Notes: generated from the letters alone by a model not told the origin. A stretch of DNA of 64,000 nt from Vespula vulgaris (GCF_905475345.1 NC_066609.1:1570001-1634000); one strand, 5' to 3'. Shown: positions 1 through 10,592, numbered from the stretch's first letter. A program made the numbers and translations.

Positions 1-75
1 AGAGAGATCGGGTGATGGTGCGGTATGGTGAGGGATGGTGAGAAGTGGTGAGGGCTGTTGAGAATTGATGAGGGA
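1..75. repeat. Degenerate GGTGAGG minisatellite
   Basis: Several irregular copies of a unit close to TATGGTGAGGG occur in a row (GGTATGGTGAGGGATGGTGA and variants). A second array with the same core lies at 2036-2086, so the two probably share an origin. Confidence 0.55.
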
Positions 76-321
76 TGCGAGTCGAGAAGAGGTAATAGCT
101 AGAATTATGGTACAAAGAGTGGAACAGAAAGAGAAAGAGAAAGACAGAGAGAGAGTTGACTTTGACCTCTCTCAGAAATCGCGATTCCTTTTAACAAGCT
201 AAGAGCAAGCGAACTGGTACGTGGAATACGACGTAGTTCCTCGTTTTCTTTTAACCACAGTCCTGTTTTCTATATCGTTTTGTTTTCTTATGTTTCTGTT
301 TTGTTGTGCTCGAACAACAAA

Positions 322-323
322 GA

Positions 324-355
<32 letters not shown>
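322..355. repeat. (GA)n microsatellite
   Basis: A nearly perfect GA dinucleotide run in noncoding DNA. Confidence 0.9.
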
Positions 356-357
<2 letters not shown>

Positions 358-1534
358 CGTTAGGAAGTTAGTGTCGGGTGTCGACGTTTTAACCTCTTAA
401 GGGTAGGGTTTGTGACGGTTCTCGTTGGAATAAATAGCAACACGTAACCGCTCATGGTTGCACTCTCGCAAGCATGTCAACTCAGACGAATCGTTTCTAA
501 ACGGAGAATCCGCACCGCATTACATTCACTCGTGTATCGTTTATTTCTCGGGGTCTAAAGGGTTTAACGTCAAAAGCTTGCCGCAAACGAGACAACGTTT
601 GCCGTAGACATTTATTATAGCATTGACAATAGTCAACCGATCAGCGTATAAGAATATTTTCAATAGTTTTATTATCAAAGTAGTTTTAACATTCCAAATT
701 GTTATCGCGATTGTTAACCACTCTAATTGTAAGAGATACAGTACTGAATTTATTACGTATAAACTGGTTTACTTCTACGAAATATCTACCGCAGCAAATA
801 CCACAGTGGTATAGTAGTAGGATGTATTACATATACATGTTTGATCTATTATCACACGTACACCAATAGAAGTGACACGTGCTATTCGGTTTACATAATA
901 CAAATGTGAATGGTTTCACGAATCTCAATTACTCAAATAACTTCAGCCAGTACCATTTCTCTGCTAAAACGTAAATATTAACACCCGGTCGTTGTAAACA
1001 TTCAAGATATCATTCGCAATGGCCATTTATATAGTAATCTTATATCGTGACATATCCTCACCGGAAATGTACAAAACGACGTCTACATGTGTACCTACGT
1101 CGCATATATATATAGGGTAGGCATGGAACTTTCTGAATGCTTGTAGTTTTACAAGCATCTGCAAATAGAAAGAAACGGAAAAGATAAAGACAAAATAGAC
1201 GAACGAGAAATCTTAAAAATTTGACGAACGAGAGAGCAATATAATATTCTTAAAAATCATCTAAGAAACATATGTAAGATCCTACTACCATATATACATA
1301 TGACATACATTAATGAACAAATACGACAATGTAGTATATTCGTCAACGTATAAGAATATATATAGAGAGAAAGAGAGAAATCAACAAATTTCACGGACCA
1401 TTTAATCCGATAAATACTTTCAAAAATTCATATATGCCTGTGGCATATATCATTAATATTTTGCCACGGTTGTATTAACACGTGATGGTTTTATCCGTTT
1501 GCTCGTTGAAAAAGATCAGAAGACTACTCGAAAT

Positions 1535-1635
1535 AAAAAAAAAAAAAAAAAAAAATAAAAGAAGAGTAGCATATCGAACAAACGCGTTTCGTTCAGAAGG
1601 AAATACGCTTTGAAAGGAAATGCACCAAGTCCTCA

Positions 1636-1672
<37 letters not shown>
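1535..1672. repeat. Poly(A) run and (TA)n microsatellite
   Basis: An A-run of about 21 nt (1535-1555) is followed after some 85 nt by a pure TA run (1641-1672). Nothing coding lies between them. Confidence 0.85.
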
Positions 1673-1676
<4 letters not shown>

Positions 1677-2035
1677 TGTATATATACATTACATACATAT
1701 AATTCTTCAAGTCCACGGACACATTCATCTCCCTAACCTGTAGACGACAAGACAAACTGGTATGGCGATGCCTTCATTTCAACGTTCCCATAAATTAGAA
1801 GTAGGAAAAACAGGGAAGTTTGTTTTGATTTCTCGGCATCGTTCTCAACCGTCAGAACCGGAACGAATTTCTCCTTGGCATTGATTCACAGATCCTCTCG
1901 CAGAAATCTCCCGCTGCTTTTAAACGTTTCCTTTCATTCACCTTTGAGTAAAAATCCAATTGGCTCGATTGTCTCACCCCAAATTGGGCAGCCAACCGCC
2001 CACCCATAGTTACTTTACTTTCAAGTAGAAAGGAA

Positions 2036-2086
2036 AAGTGAGGTGAGGTATGGTGAGCTGTGATGAAATATGGTGAGGTGAGGATA
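2036..2086. repeat. Second GGTGAGG-type degenerate minisatellite
   Basis: Copies of TATGGTGAG and GTGAGGTGAGG appear here, matching the core of the array at 1-75. Confidence 0.5.
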
Positions 2087-2711
2087 TCCATTCTCAAAGA
2101 CACCTCCCCACCCATTCACTCATCCATCTTTACCATCTAAGTTAAACAAGACACCGAGAAAAAGAGGGCATTGTGATGTCGATGTCGCTTTACGATGTTA
2201 TCCATTCGTTAAGGTTACATCGGTAGTACTTCAACTTCGTTTTCAAATTAAAAATTCAATAATTCATTCGACTTCGCGGAATGAATCGAAGGGCCCCGTT
2301 GTTGCTTTCTCATGATGAAAGAAAAGAAAGAAATATATATATAAAGCAGTTGCATCAGCAACAAGAGCAGAGAAGCAACAGCAATCTTCCCTGGAATTCA
2401 TCCGTCTAAGCGAAGTTGTCCTATCCGCGTAAGGTAAAACGCATAATCCTTTGCACGTAGGTAATCCTTTCCTATCTAAGATCAAGAGGCGTCTCGTAGA
2501 TCTTCTTCCGTGTCTCTATGGGTAGTAGTAGTAGCCTTTCGCGCAAACGAGTGACGTGCGCGCGTGCACGCGAGAGTCAACTTCTCTCTCTCTCTTTTTC
2601 TTTCTCTGACGAACCAGATTGAATCGAGTATAGCAGTACCTACTTATGTGTTTATCCCTGGCGCATTTAACGTTCGATTCAAAGAAATTTCGCATTATAA
2701 GTACGCTCGTG

Positions 2712-2769
2712 TATACCTGGACGTGTACCTGAATGTTCCTGGATATGTACCTGGATGTGTACCTGGACG
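2712..2769. repeat. 12-bp minisatellite, unit TGTACCTGGATG
   Basis: Five consecutive copies, one of them 2 nt short: 2712-2723, 2724-2735, 2736-2745, 2746-2757 and 2758-2769. Copies differ from the unit by 0-3 bases. The unit is a multiple of three, so it produces a short periodic open frame, but there is no sign of a gene. Confidence 0.8.
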
Positions 2770-2997
2770 TACTAAACTTTCCTATCTAAGACTTTACGTG
2801 AGATAAAAGTGTAAGAAGATTTTCTCTGATCTCTGAAAAGAGACTTTTACTACTCTTCCTTCCCTCCCTTTTTATGCCATCACCCCACCCCTACCACCCC
2901 CCATTCGCATCTTTAACTGTTCTTTTTATACCAGTTACAAACTCTTGAGAACGGTAATTGGCAATAAGTATCAGATTTAGTTGTTGTGTGTTGCACG

Positions 2998-2998
<1 letters not shown>

Positions 2999-3045
<47 letters not shown>
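2999..3045. repeat. (CT)n microsatellite
   Basis: A CT run with one interruption. It creates spurious Arg-Glu or Leu-Ser open frames on both strands. Confidence 0.9.
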
Positions 3046-3049
<4 letters not shown>

Positions 3050-3580
3050 CCCATCACGAAAGAAGTAAAAAGACAAACAAGGAAAAGAAGAAATAGACAG
3101 ACAGAAAGAGAAAGAGAGAACAGGTACTTTAACTTCACCAACTTCTATTACTTTATTTTCTAAAATGGTGTACATCCACTCTCATTTTACCACTCGTATC
3201 TTCTTTCTCCTTATCGGAATTGCCTTTCGAAGTAAGAAGTTTAAGAAGTTAAGATCTCTTAGGATTCTTCTTCAAACATATCTCTCTCTCTCTCTCTCTC
3301 TCTCTCTATTAAAAAACCACTACAATTCTTTATATATCAAACTTTTAAATATACACATGTAGTAAGTAGGAGTTGAATATTGGTAGTGGCTAGTAGTAAT
3401 GATATTAGTATAGGCACGTGCTATAACTTTGACTTAACTCTCATCGATGGTACTATGTCATCTCCCTTCCCTGCTCCCTCCTACCCCTCATCTCCTCGTC
3501 ATTCTAATAAATCCGTCATCGAAGAGCACGCGCATAAATTTTCGCATCCTCGGTACCGTCACTCGTTTTGCGCTCGCTCG

Positions 3581-3629
3581 TGCCCTCTCTTACGCTCTCT
3601 TGCGCTCTCTTGCGCTCTCTTGCTCTTTC
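3581..3629. repeat. 10-bp minisatellite, unit TGCGCTCTCT
   Basis: About five head-to-tail copies (TGCCCTCTCT, TACGCTCTCT, TGCGCTCTCT twice, then a decayed copy). The surroundings are pyrimidine-rich noncoding DNA. Confidence 0.75.
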
Positions 3630-3737
3630 AAGTTGATCCGTTCTGATTAACCACAGCAATAAGGAAGAAGCAACGTTTGAAGTTCTCTCTCTTTCTCTTT
3701 ATATATGTGACTCTTACGTTTCTTCGATGTGTCCAAC

Positions 3738-3738
3738 T

Positions 3739-3769
<31 letters not shown>

Positions 3770-3785
3770 CTTTCTCTTTCTCTTT
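3738..3785. repeat. (TTTC)n microsatellite
   Basis: A tetranucleotide TTTC run, with CTTTCT variants at its right end. Confidence 0.9.
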
Positions 3786-3946
3786 GTATACGTCTATCTC
3801 GTTGCCTGTCGGTTTTCTATATATAACTGTAGAGATTCTAGTCGTCTGAGTCAGTAAGTAAGAGACAAACGATTCGACAAACAGGCCGACACACCAGCAG
3901 TAGCGTATAATTACATCACGAAACGAGAGAGAGTGAACCAACAACT

Positions 3947-3950
<4 letters not shown>

Positions 3951-3986
<36 letters not shown>
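3951..3986. repeat. (TTTC)n microsatellite, second copy
   Basis: A pure TTTC run about 170 nt downstream of the first one. Confidence 0.9.
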
Positions 3987-3987
<1 letters not shown>

Positions 3988-4263
3988 TCACTCTCTGGTG
4001 TTAAAGATCTAGGTCCTAGAAAGAAGAGCGAGAGGTTCGATCGGTTGTCTTTCAAAGAGAAAGAAGGAGAGATTATTTTAACTTAAGCAGCATCAGGTCT
4101 ACTCTACACACTGACACACACACGCGTAAGCAGACACACATATATACATACATCATACACGCATACCTATATATATATATATAAAAAAGGTCTTATTACG
4201 AAAGCCATTAAAAGACCGCTACCATTTCGATCTTGTTCAAAGAAAGATTTTTCTTATGGATTT

Positions 4264-4315
4264 GATCGCTCGATCGATCGATCGATCGATCGATCGATCA
4301 ATCGATCATTCGATC
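4264..4315. repeat. (GATC)n self-complementary microsatellite
   Basis: A perfect CGAT/GATC run (about 4271-4299) with imperfect edges. The unit is palindromic, so either strand could fold back on itself. Confidence 0.85.
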
Positions 4316-4434
4316 CTTTTTTCTTCTCCCTACCTTGTCTTTTTATATTGCACGTAAAACGTTAGAAAATGTAATATAATTTCACCCTTTAAAATGTAAC
4401 GACGAGTTTTCTTCGTGCACAAGAAGACATGGTA

Positions 4435-4495
4435 TCTCTCTCTCTCTCTCTCTGTCTTCTTCTTCTTCTTCTTGTCTTCTTCTTCTTCTTCTACT
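4435..4495. repeat. (CT)n then (CTT)n microsatellites
   Basis: A CT run (about 4435-4453) passes into CTT trinucleotides (about 4455-4495) with single-base interruptions. Confidence 0.85.
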
Positions 4496-4825
4496 TCATC
4501 TTTTTTTCTCTTCCCGTTCGTAAGGTCGGAAGGAAGGAAAAGTAACGGGTTGGACGCGAACACAATGTTTCTAATGACCCTTCATTATCATGCCGGTATC
4601 GCAAATTATAGTTTCAAGTATAAAGAGAGAAAGAAAGAGAAAAAAAAAAGAAAGAGAGAGAGAGAGATGTAAAACACGCTTGTGGCTAGAACCTTGGCAA
4701 GGTAAGCCAGTAATTGCACAATGTGATATTAGATATCACGTTGAACTTATTTCGCGTGCTAACATAAGAGCAACGAGCCAACATCGTTCGTTCCACCAGA
4801 CTACCTAATTTTATTCTAAATACTC

Positions 4826-4859
4826 TCCCTCTCTCTCTTTCTCTCTTTCTTTCTCTCTT

Positions 4860-4890
<31 letters not shown>

Positions 4891-4993
4891 ATCCCGTCTC
4901 GTCCAATTTCACATGACGCGCGCACGCTCACTCACTAACTCACTAACTCATTCACTCACTCACTCACTCACTTACTCGCTCATTCGCTCACGC
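4826..4993. repeat. CT-rich tract followed by (TCAC)n array
   Basis: Pyrimidine-only CT/CTTT repeats run from about 4826 to 4889. A degenerate TCAC tetranucleotide array follows (about 4926-4993, with variants CTAAC, CTTAC and CTCGC). Confidence 0.8.
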
Positions 4994-5614
4994 AAAATTG
5001 TCTACTTTTTTATCGTGGAATACAGAATTTTAATATTTCACATGGAAGATATCAACCTGATTAGAGACCTGCGTGTGTCTGTGTTTCTGTGTGAGTGTAT
5101 CCGTACGTTACATGCTTTTACGATCATTTGCATAGGAGTCGTCGTAAAAAGCAGAGAAAACTTCTTGTTTCATGAATTAAGATGATCGTTATTGGCCAAT
5201 CGTAGGTACCTAGCATATCGCTAAGTGCTACCGAAGTGGTCGGTAGGCTTGGGTTGGGTTGGTTTGGTTTAACGTGTAATTGGTTTTGACGAGGAAAAGT
5301 TTCAATTTAAATTTACCCTTAGCCTTATTCCTATCCTTGTCCTTGTCCCTCACCTGCCCCTTACTCCCAGCCCTTCGACCACGTATTTAAACTTCGTTTA
5401 ACGCGTCTGCCGCATAGAAGGTAGAACTACTACATTATGCCGACGGAAAATAGACTTATGTAGGAAAAAGAAGAAAAAAAAAAGAAGAAAAAAAAAGAAA
5501 AGAGAAAAAAAAATTACAGGAAAATAAAAAATGAAAAAATAAAAAAAAAATGTAATCCTTTCCGGGATAACATAAAACGATAAAAATCCTTAACGCATTT
5601 TGATGTTTTTGCAG

Positions 5615-8440
5615 AGAGAGTATACGGAGGACTGCGTGTTCAACGAGACGTTGGAACAGCACAACTACAACACGTACAGCTCGGTGAGATGGTCGACCGG
5701 AAAAAAGACACTTTACCTCGGATTAAATCGTCGTGGACAACCTAGGAGGGTACAAGCTAAGGGTCATACACTTGGAAGATTGTCGGCATACGCGAGGGTG
5801 TTAACGCAAGTGGCACCTCCCGATCGAGTCGAGGCCCTGCAAAGGAGAATGTTAGGCGCCGAACACAATGTACGTCATCGGCACGGTAGCCATTCTCATC
5901 GGCAGCAACATCGACATCACCAGGAACAACAGCAACAACAACAACAACAACAGCAGCAGCAGCAACAACACCATCAGGGTGAGCTCAGTCAACAACAACA
6001 ACAACAGCAACAACAGCAGCAACAGCATCAGCAGTATCATCAACATCAGCAGAATCAGCAACACCAACAGAATCAGCAACAGCAGCAACAACAGCAACAA
6101 CAACAGCAACAACAGTTGCAAACGATTTGTCCCAATCTCCCGGCCCAAGAGAAGGACGGTAGAGATAGGTTTAGATGTCGCAAACGCAAAAAACGAAAGA
6201 AGAGAAAACGTCGGTGCAGACCCGGGGAGAAAGTCGGTCCGCAATGTCAAATGCCGGAAGAAAGGGACGGATCGTCCGTCTCCGGAATGACATTGAGCGC
6301 GGAGACTTCCTCTCCTGAATCTAAGAGATCGTGCGAGGGTGCTGCCAGCGAGGAAGCATGTAGGAGAGAGGCATTATCCTCGACATCGAGAAAGAGAAAA
6401 TCGCGGATAGGAGATGGTACCTTGTTGGAGTTGCATACGGAAGATACGTCTACGAGGAGTACGATGACTAGCAGCATCATCACCGAGGCGACCTTGACGA
6501 CTGAGGAGGATGTGCCATTGGATGTACCAGCGGCAGTTTCTAGCAACAGCAACGTCAACAACAGCAACACCATCGCCACCGCCACCGCCACCACCACCAA
6601 CAACAACAACAACAACAGCAACAACAACAACAACAACAACAACGCCACCCACGAGGAGAAGGACGAGGGGGAGGACGAGGACGAGGATGAGGATGAGGAG
6701 GAGGTGGAGCTCCTAACCACGACTAGGAGCATCGGTAAGAACCTTGAAAAAGCAACGTCAAAAAAGACAAACGTCGCCGGCACCATTAGTCAAAGTAAAA
6801 AGCCTGATTTGCTGGACGGTAAGAAGAGGAAGATGAAGAAGAGGAAGAAAAAAAGGAAGAAGGGGAAGAGGGGTCCCGCTTGGCCGAGAAGGAGGAGCCC
6901 GTTAGCCAGGAAGAAGTCCGAGAGCGTGAAGCGGACGGACGAGGAGGAGGCAGGGGCTGCGGCGGAGGATGCGGAGGAGGATGCGGGGGAAGGGGATGCG
7001 GAAGGGGAGGAGGGAGGAGGGGAGGAGGAGGAGATAGGAGAGGAGGAAGAGGAGACGGAGGAGGAGGCGATGGAGGAGAAGAGGAAGAAGAAGAAAAAGA
7101 AGAAGAAGTTTGCGAAGGAGGAGAGAAGGGGAGAGGTTGCGGTGGGGGTGGAGGAAAGGAGGGATTTGAAGAAAAAGAGGAGGAAGGAGGAAAGGGAAAG
7201 GGTGGAACGAGTGGAGGAGATAGAAGAGGAGGAAGAGAAGAAAAAGAAGAAGAAGAAGAAGGAGGAGGTGGTGAAAAGGGAGGAGGAAATGAAGGATATA
7301 GTCAGCAGGATCAGCGAACCAGTCGGGGAAATACCCTTGATATCAACGACGATCTCCTCGCTCTCCTTATCCTCTTATTCCTCAGCCTTGTCCTCGAACC
7401 GTTCCTCTTACTTCGACGTTGGTTCACGTGGCTCGTCCCAAAAACGAAAGAAGACACCGAAGAGCACGAACTCTCGAACGACAACGGCGTCGGCGTCGGC
7501 GTCGATGTCGGCGTCGGCGTTGACGTTGCCGAGGAGGAGGAACGCGGCGTCCTCCTCCTCTTCTTCTCAGAAACAATTGCGTCATGGCGTACGACGAAAC
7601 GCCGGCGGTACATTATTGTCCTCCTCGTCGGCGAGGAATCCAAGAAAGTTAAAGGGATTTATTGCCTCGTCAGATTCGCGTCGATCTACGGCGATCCTTA
7701 ATCCGAAGGAGAGGTCGGAGGATACCGATCGAGATTCGTCCAAGGACGTCGTCTTCGACTCGTTAACAACGTCGTCGTCGTCGTCGTTGTCGTCGTCGTC
7801 GCCGCCGCCGCCATCATCGTCATCGTCATCGTCATCGTCATTGTCGTCGTCGTCGTCGTCCTTGTCGACGATGACGACGACGACGATGACGACGACCACG
7901 AGGACGAGGACGACTGCTATGACGACAACGACGACGGCGATGATGACCAAGACGATGACGACGGCAACCGCTACGGCGACCGCCATGACGACTACTATGA
8001 TGACTAAGACGATGACCAAAACGATAACCACTAAGACGATAGTTCCTGATACAAGTCGTCCTGAAGCTTCGAGTTTTCCTCCCTTCCTTAAGAGGAACTC
8101 TTCCTCCTCGTCTAATACGTCTACCTCCAACTCCCCCACCTCCACTTCCTCCACCACCTCCAACTCCTCCGCCCCCTCCATCTCCTCCTCCTCTTCTTCA
8201 TCCTCCACCTGTGTCGACTCGAGCGAGACGAGCAACTCGTCGCCTCTCGCTACCTTTTTGGAGTCCACCAGCACGATAAAGAAGAAGACGACGACGAAGA
8301 AGAAGATGAACGAAGAGGTGGAGAGGAAGGAGAAGGAAGTGAAGGACGACGATGATGGCGAAGACGAAGAATCATCATCGAGCGAGAGAAGCACGATAAA
8401 GACCGAGCGTTTACTCGGCATCGAGAGACTGGCCATGTAA
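5615..8440 (+). CDS. bnl: Branchless-type fibroblast growth factor, last coding exon (5' part outside the model)
   Basis: The exon starts after TTTTTGCAG (5614) in phase 0 and ends at TAA 8438-8440, encoding 941 residues. Residues 3-70 are the C-terminal third of an FGF fold: YTEDCVFNETLEQHNYNTY, then LYLGLNRRGQPRR, then a GHTLGRLSAYARV strand. This matches FGF ECVF...NTY...LN..G.PR. Vertebrate FGFs also have an intron just before ECVF, which supports the acceptor. The rest is low complexity. In order: His/Gln-rich (about 90-170), a Lys/Arg cluster (about 188-203), poly-Asn (about 328-343), Asp/Glu (about 347-364), Lys/Glu-rich (about 402-556), and Ser- and Thr-rich (about 576-882). Drosophila Branchless also has a long tail after its FGF core. 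The known role is a secreted ligand for the FGF receptor Breathless in tracheal branching. No signal peptide can be checked because the 5' exons are missing. FGF identity is firm; the branchless orthology is an inference. Confidence 0.85.
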   Translation, partial: REYTEDCVFNETLEQHNYNTYSSVRWSTGKKTLYLGLNRRGQPRRVQAKGHTLGRLSAYARVLTQVAPPDRVEALQRRMLGAEHNVRHRHGSHSHRQQHRHHQEQQQQQQQQQQQQQQHHQGELSQQQQQQQQQQQQHQQYHQHQQNQQHQQNQQQQQQQQQQQQQQLQTICPNLPAQEKDGRDRFRCRKRKKRKKRKRRCRPGEKVGPQCQMPEERDGSSVSGMTLSAETSSPESKRSCEGAASEEACRREALSSTSRKRKSRIGDGTLLELHTEDTSTRSTMTSSIITEATLTTEEDVPLDVPAAVSSNSNVNNSNTIATATATTTNNNNNNSNNNNNNNNATHEEKDEGEDEDEDEDEEEVELLTTTRSIGKNLEKATSKKTNVAGTISQSKKPDLLDGKKRKMKKRKKKRKKGKRGPAWPRRRSPLARKKSESVKRTDEEEAGAAAEDAEEDAGEGDAEGEEGGGEEEEIGEEEEETEEEAMEEKRKKKKKKKKFAKEERRGEVAVGVEERRDLKKKRRKEERERVERVEEIEEEEEKKKKKKKKEEVVKREEEMKDIVSRISEPVGEIPLISTTISSLSLSSYSSALSSNRSSYFDVGSRGSSQKRKKTPKSTNSRTTTASASASMSASALTLPRRRNAASSSSSSQKQLRHGVRRNAGGTLLSSSSARNPRKLKGFIASSDSRRSTAILNPKERSEDTDRDSSKDVVFDSLTTSSSSSLSSSSPPPPSSSSSSSSSLSSSSSSLSTMTTTTMTTTTRTRTTAMTTTTTAMMTKTMTTATATATAMTTTMMTKTMTKTITTKTIVPDTSRPEASSFPPFLKRNSSSSSNTSTSNSPTSTSSTTSNSSAPSISSSSSSSSTCVDSSETSNSSPLATFLESTSTIKKKTTTKKKMNEEVERKEKEVKDDDDGEDEESSSSERSTIKTERLLGIERLAM
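5925..6120 (+). repeat. In-frame CAA/CAG (poly-Gln) repeat within the FGF exon
   Basis: Mixed CAA/CAG codons with interspersed CAT give several Gln and His blocks. The array is impure at the base level but pure at the amino-acid level. Confidence 0.9.
6597..6705 (+). repeat. In-frame AAC (poly-Asn) and GAG/GAC (acidic) repeats
   Basis: AAC codons (about 6597-6641) are followed by GAG/GAC/GAT codons (about 6653-6705), all in the FGF frame. Confidence 0.85.
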
Positions 8441-8915
8441 TGAAAACGAAATAATAATAAAACAAAATGAAATAAAATAAGAAAGAAAAGAGAAAAGAAA
8501 AGAAAAGAAAAAAAGGAAAAAAATGAAAAAGTAAACAAAAAAAAGTAAACAAAAAAATAAAAGGACGAAAAATGAAACAAACAAACAAACAGAAAATACA
8601 AACGTGCGAAAGAAATGAAAGAAAAGAAAGAGATAGCGCGAAGGAGAGAGAAAAAGAGAGAGACAGAGAGAGAGAGAGAGAGAAAGAGAAAAAAAGTAAA
8701 AAAAGAGGGAGAATAAAAAAAACGAAAGAAAAAAGAAATGACGTAAATATGCGCTTCCGTGGTCTTTCACATTCGTAAGGGCTCTCGAACGAGACGCAAT
8801 GTGTGCATGTACATAGTAGGATCCGCATATCTTTTTTCGACTTACTTCCGGTTTTGAACTTTGAACTTTGTTACATGATCCCATTAACGTTCGAAGGCAA
8901 GGGAGACGTTGCTCT

Positions 8916-9108
8916 TTCTCTCTCTCTCTCTTTCTTTCTTTCTCACTCTTACTCTTACTCTTACTCTTACTCTATCTATTCCTATCTCTATATGTCTCTC
9001 TCTCTCTCTCTCTCTCTTTTTATCTCAAAACTATCCTCAAATCCTCTTCCTCTTTTTTTCTTTCTCTCTCTTTCTCTTGCTCTCTGTCTATCTATCTGTC
9101 TCTGTCTC
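8916..9108. repeat. CT/CTTACT/CTAT pyrimidine-rich microsatellite cluster
   Basis: CT runs are mixed with a CTTACT hexamer array (about 8948-8972) and CTAT units. The tract is almost purely pyrimidine on the + strand. Confidence 0.8.
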
Positions 9109-9317
9109 TATCCTACACTTACATTTTGTCGTCGAAACGTAACACCTATTTCCATGTAAAAGCGGCACGCCATTTACCAAGATAACAGGAAAATATACAC
9201 GTTTCACTGTAAACAGCGCCATTCGATAGATACCACAGCGAATTTAAATGCATGATCAAAGCTGGAATATTATCTTCCTAGAGTTTATATCGTATACGCG
9301 CGCTATGCGTCTCTGTA

Positions 9318-9402
9318 TATATGTGTGTGTGTTTCTATGTGGATATGTGTGTGTGCGCGCGTGCGCATGCGTATGTGTGTGTACGTACGTACGTATGTAC
9401 GT
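9318..9402. repeat. (TG)n and ACGT/GTAC-rich repeat
   Basis: TG dinucleotides with CGCGCG interruptions pass into GTAC/ACGT tetranucleotides. Confidence 0.75.
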
Positions 9403-10136
9403 ACTTTGAATAAAAGCATATTTAAGAATCATTAACGAATCATTAAACGCCGCCATTAGATATTGCGTTATTTTTGTGATTCATAAATTTAACGCCTACT
9501 CGCTAAACACAGTTGAGTTGATTTGAGTCTCGATCGATATTCACTTAAGCGCCATATATTCTTTCGAATGAAAATTCGATGGAGATTCATTTACAATGGC
9601 TTTTCGTTTGGCACGCACAGCACACACGGACACAATTCATCCTCATACATCCACCCATACATACACACGCACATATATATAAACCCCAAAACGTCTCTTT
9701 TCGTTCACTGTCGAAAAAAGAAAGGGGCAACCTCTTTTTTTTTCTTTTTTTTTCTTTTTCTTTTTCATCACCGTCAGCTTTTTTCATCGTCTCCTTTTTC
9801 TTCTTCTTCTTCTCCTTTTTTTCTTTTTTATTCTTCTTCTCACTTTTTTTTCAATGTTCGTATTTAACGAAGAAACTCGTCCTATTTAGAGCAATAAGTA
9901 TAATTAATCGATAAGGTTATTTAGCATATTAATTTTGCGAAAGGTATCAATGATAAAAATACGAGAGAGAGAGAGAGAGAAAGAGAATAAAATATCAAAT
10001 GAACAAAAAAGGTATGAAAGAGAGAACGATAGTAATACTGTTCGTCGTATGTCTCTATCTCCGAAACTCTCCTCGTACGTTGAAAAGAAAAAGGAAAAGA
10101 AAAAGAAATAAAAAAAAATCAAAGAAAGAAAAATTA

Positions 10137-10190
10137 ATGTATGTATGTATGTATGTACGTATGCATGTATGTATGTGTGTATGTATGTAA
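10137..10190. repeat. (ATGT)n microsatellite
   Basis: ATGT/GTAT tetranucleotides with a few substitutions. Confidence 0.85.
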
Positions 10191-10258
10191 GGCATCCGCC
10201 ATGTTTCCATAAAATATAATAAATATATGTACATAATTCTCAAATACGTGAAAAGAAA

Positions 10259-10592
10259 ACTCGTCGTGTGTTCTTTATCGTGAATAAAATTGTCCTCGAT
10301 AAAATTAATATAAAAATAAATTGATAATTAAATCAAAATATAGATGAACGAAATAATAATATTTCGATGATATCGAGACGGACATGTTTGTATCGGCCAT
10401 ATTGGAAACGATCGTCTCTATGTATATCTATTTTCGAAATACGTATGAAGAACGCTCGTCGTGTGTTCTCCATAAAAGTAAAAAAAAAATTAATATTGTC
10501 CTCGACAGAATTAATATAAAAATTAATGATTAAATATAAAATATATGAAAGAAGATATAATACTTCGATGATATTATCAATCGGCCATATTT
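10259..10592. repeat. Diverged direct duplication, about 190-bp period
   Basis: Copy 1 (about 10259-10406) and copy 2 (about 10451-10592) share blocks in the same order: CTCGTCGTGTGTTCT, ATTGTCCTCGA, AATTAATATAAAAAT, TTCGATGATAT and TCGGCCATATT. Spacing between blocks varies by small indels, so this is an old tandem duplication of noncoding DNA. Confidence 0.7.

Larger units (their letters stand above)
1..5614. other. Noncoding flank or intron upstream of the FGF exon
   Basis: I see no exon here that I can support. The stretch directly precedes a splice acceptor (TTTTTGCAG ending at 5614), so at least its 3' part is an intron of the FGF gene. The exons for the first two thirds of the FGF fold were looked for and not found, so they probably lie further upstream. 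Open frames in this stretch are translations of GA/CT, TTTC or TCAC repeats. The content is microsatellites, a few minisatellites and unremarkable AT-rich sequence; the main repeats are listed separately. Confidence 0.6.

Noticed and set aside
2564..4931. Several 60-90 codon open frames around GA, CT, TTTC and 12-bp repeats
   Set aside because: All are dominated by dinucleotide or tetranucleotide repeat translation (Arg-Glu, Leu-Ser, Lys-Lys), with no conserved block.
5852..6786. Poly-Leu and poly-Ser/Val open frames antisense to the poly-Gln and poly-Asn tracts
   Set aside because: They are mirror translations of CAG and AAC repeats, with no domain.
6880..7701. 273-codon Gly-rich open frame on the + strand
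   Set aside because: It is the +1 frame of the GGA/GAG repeats inside the FGF exon, with no independent start context or domain.
7582..8601. 339-codon open frame on the - strand across the FGF exon
   Set aside because: It translates the reverse complement of the Ser/Thr/Glu repeats (poly-Val, poly-Asp, poly-Phe) and continues into the A-rich 3' flank. The + frame contains the FGF fold, which is decisive.
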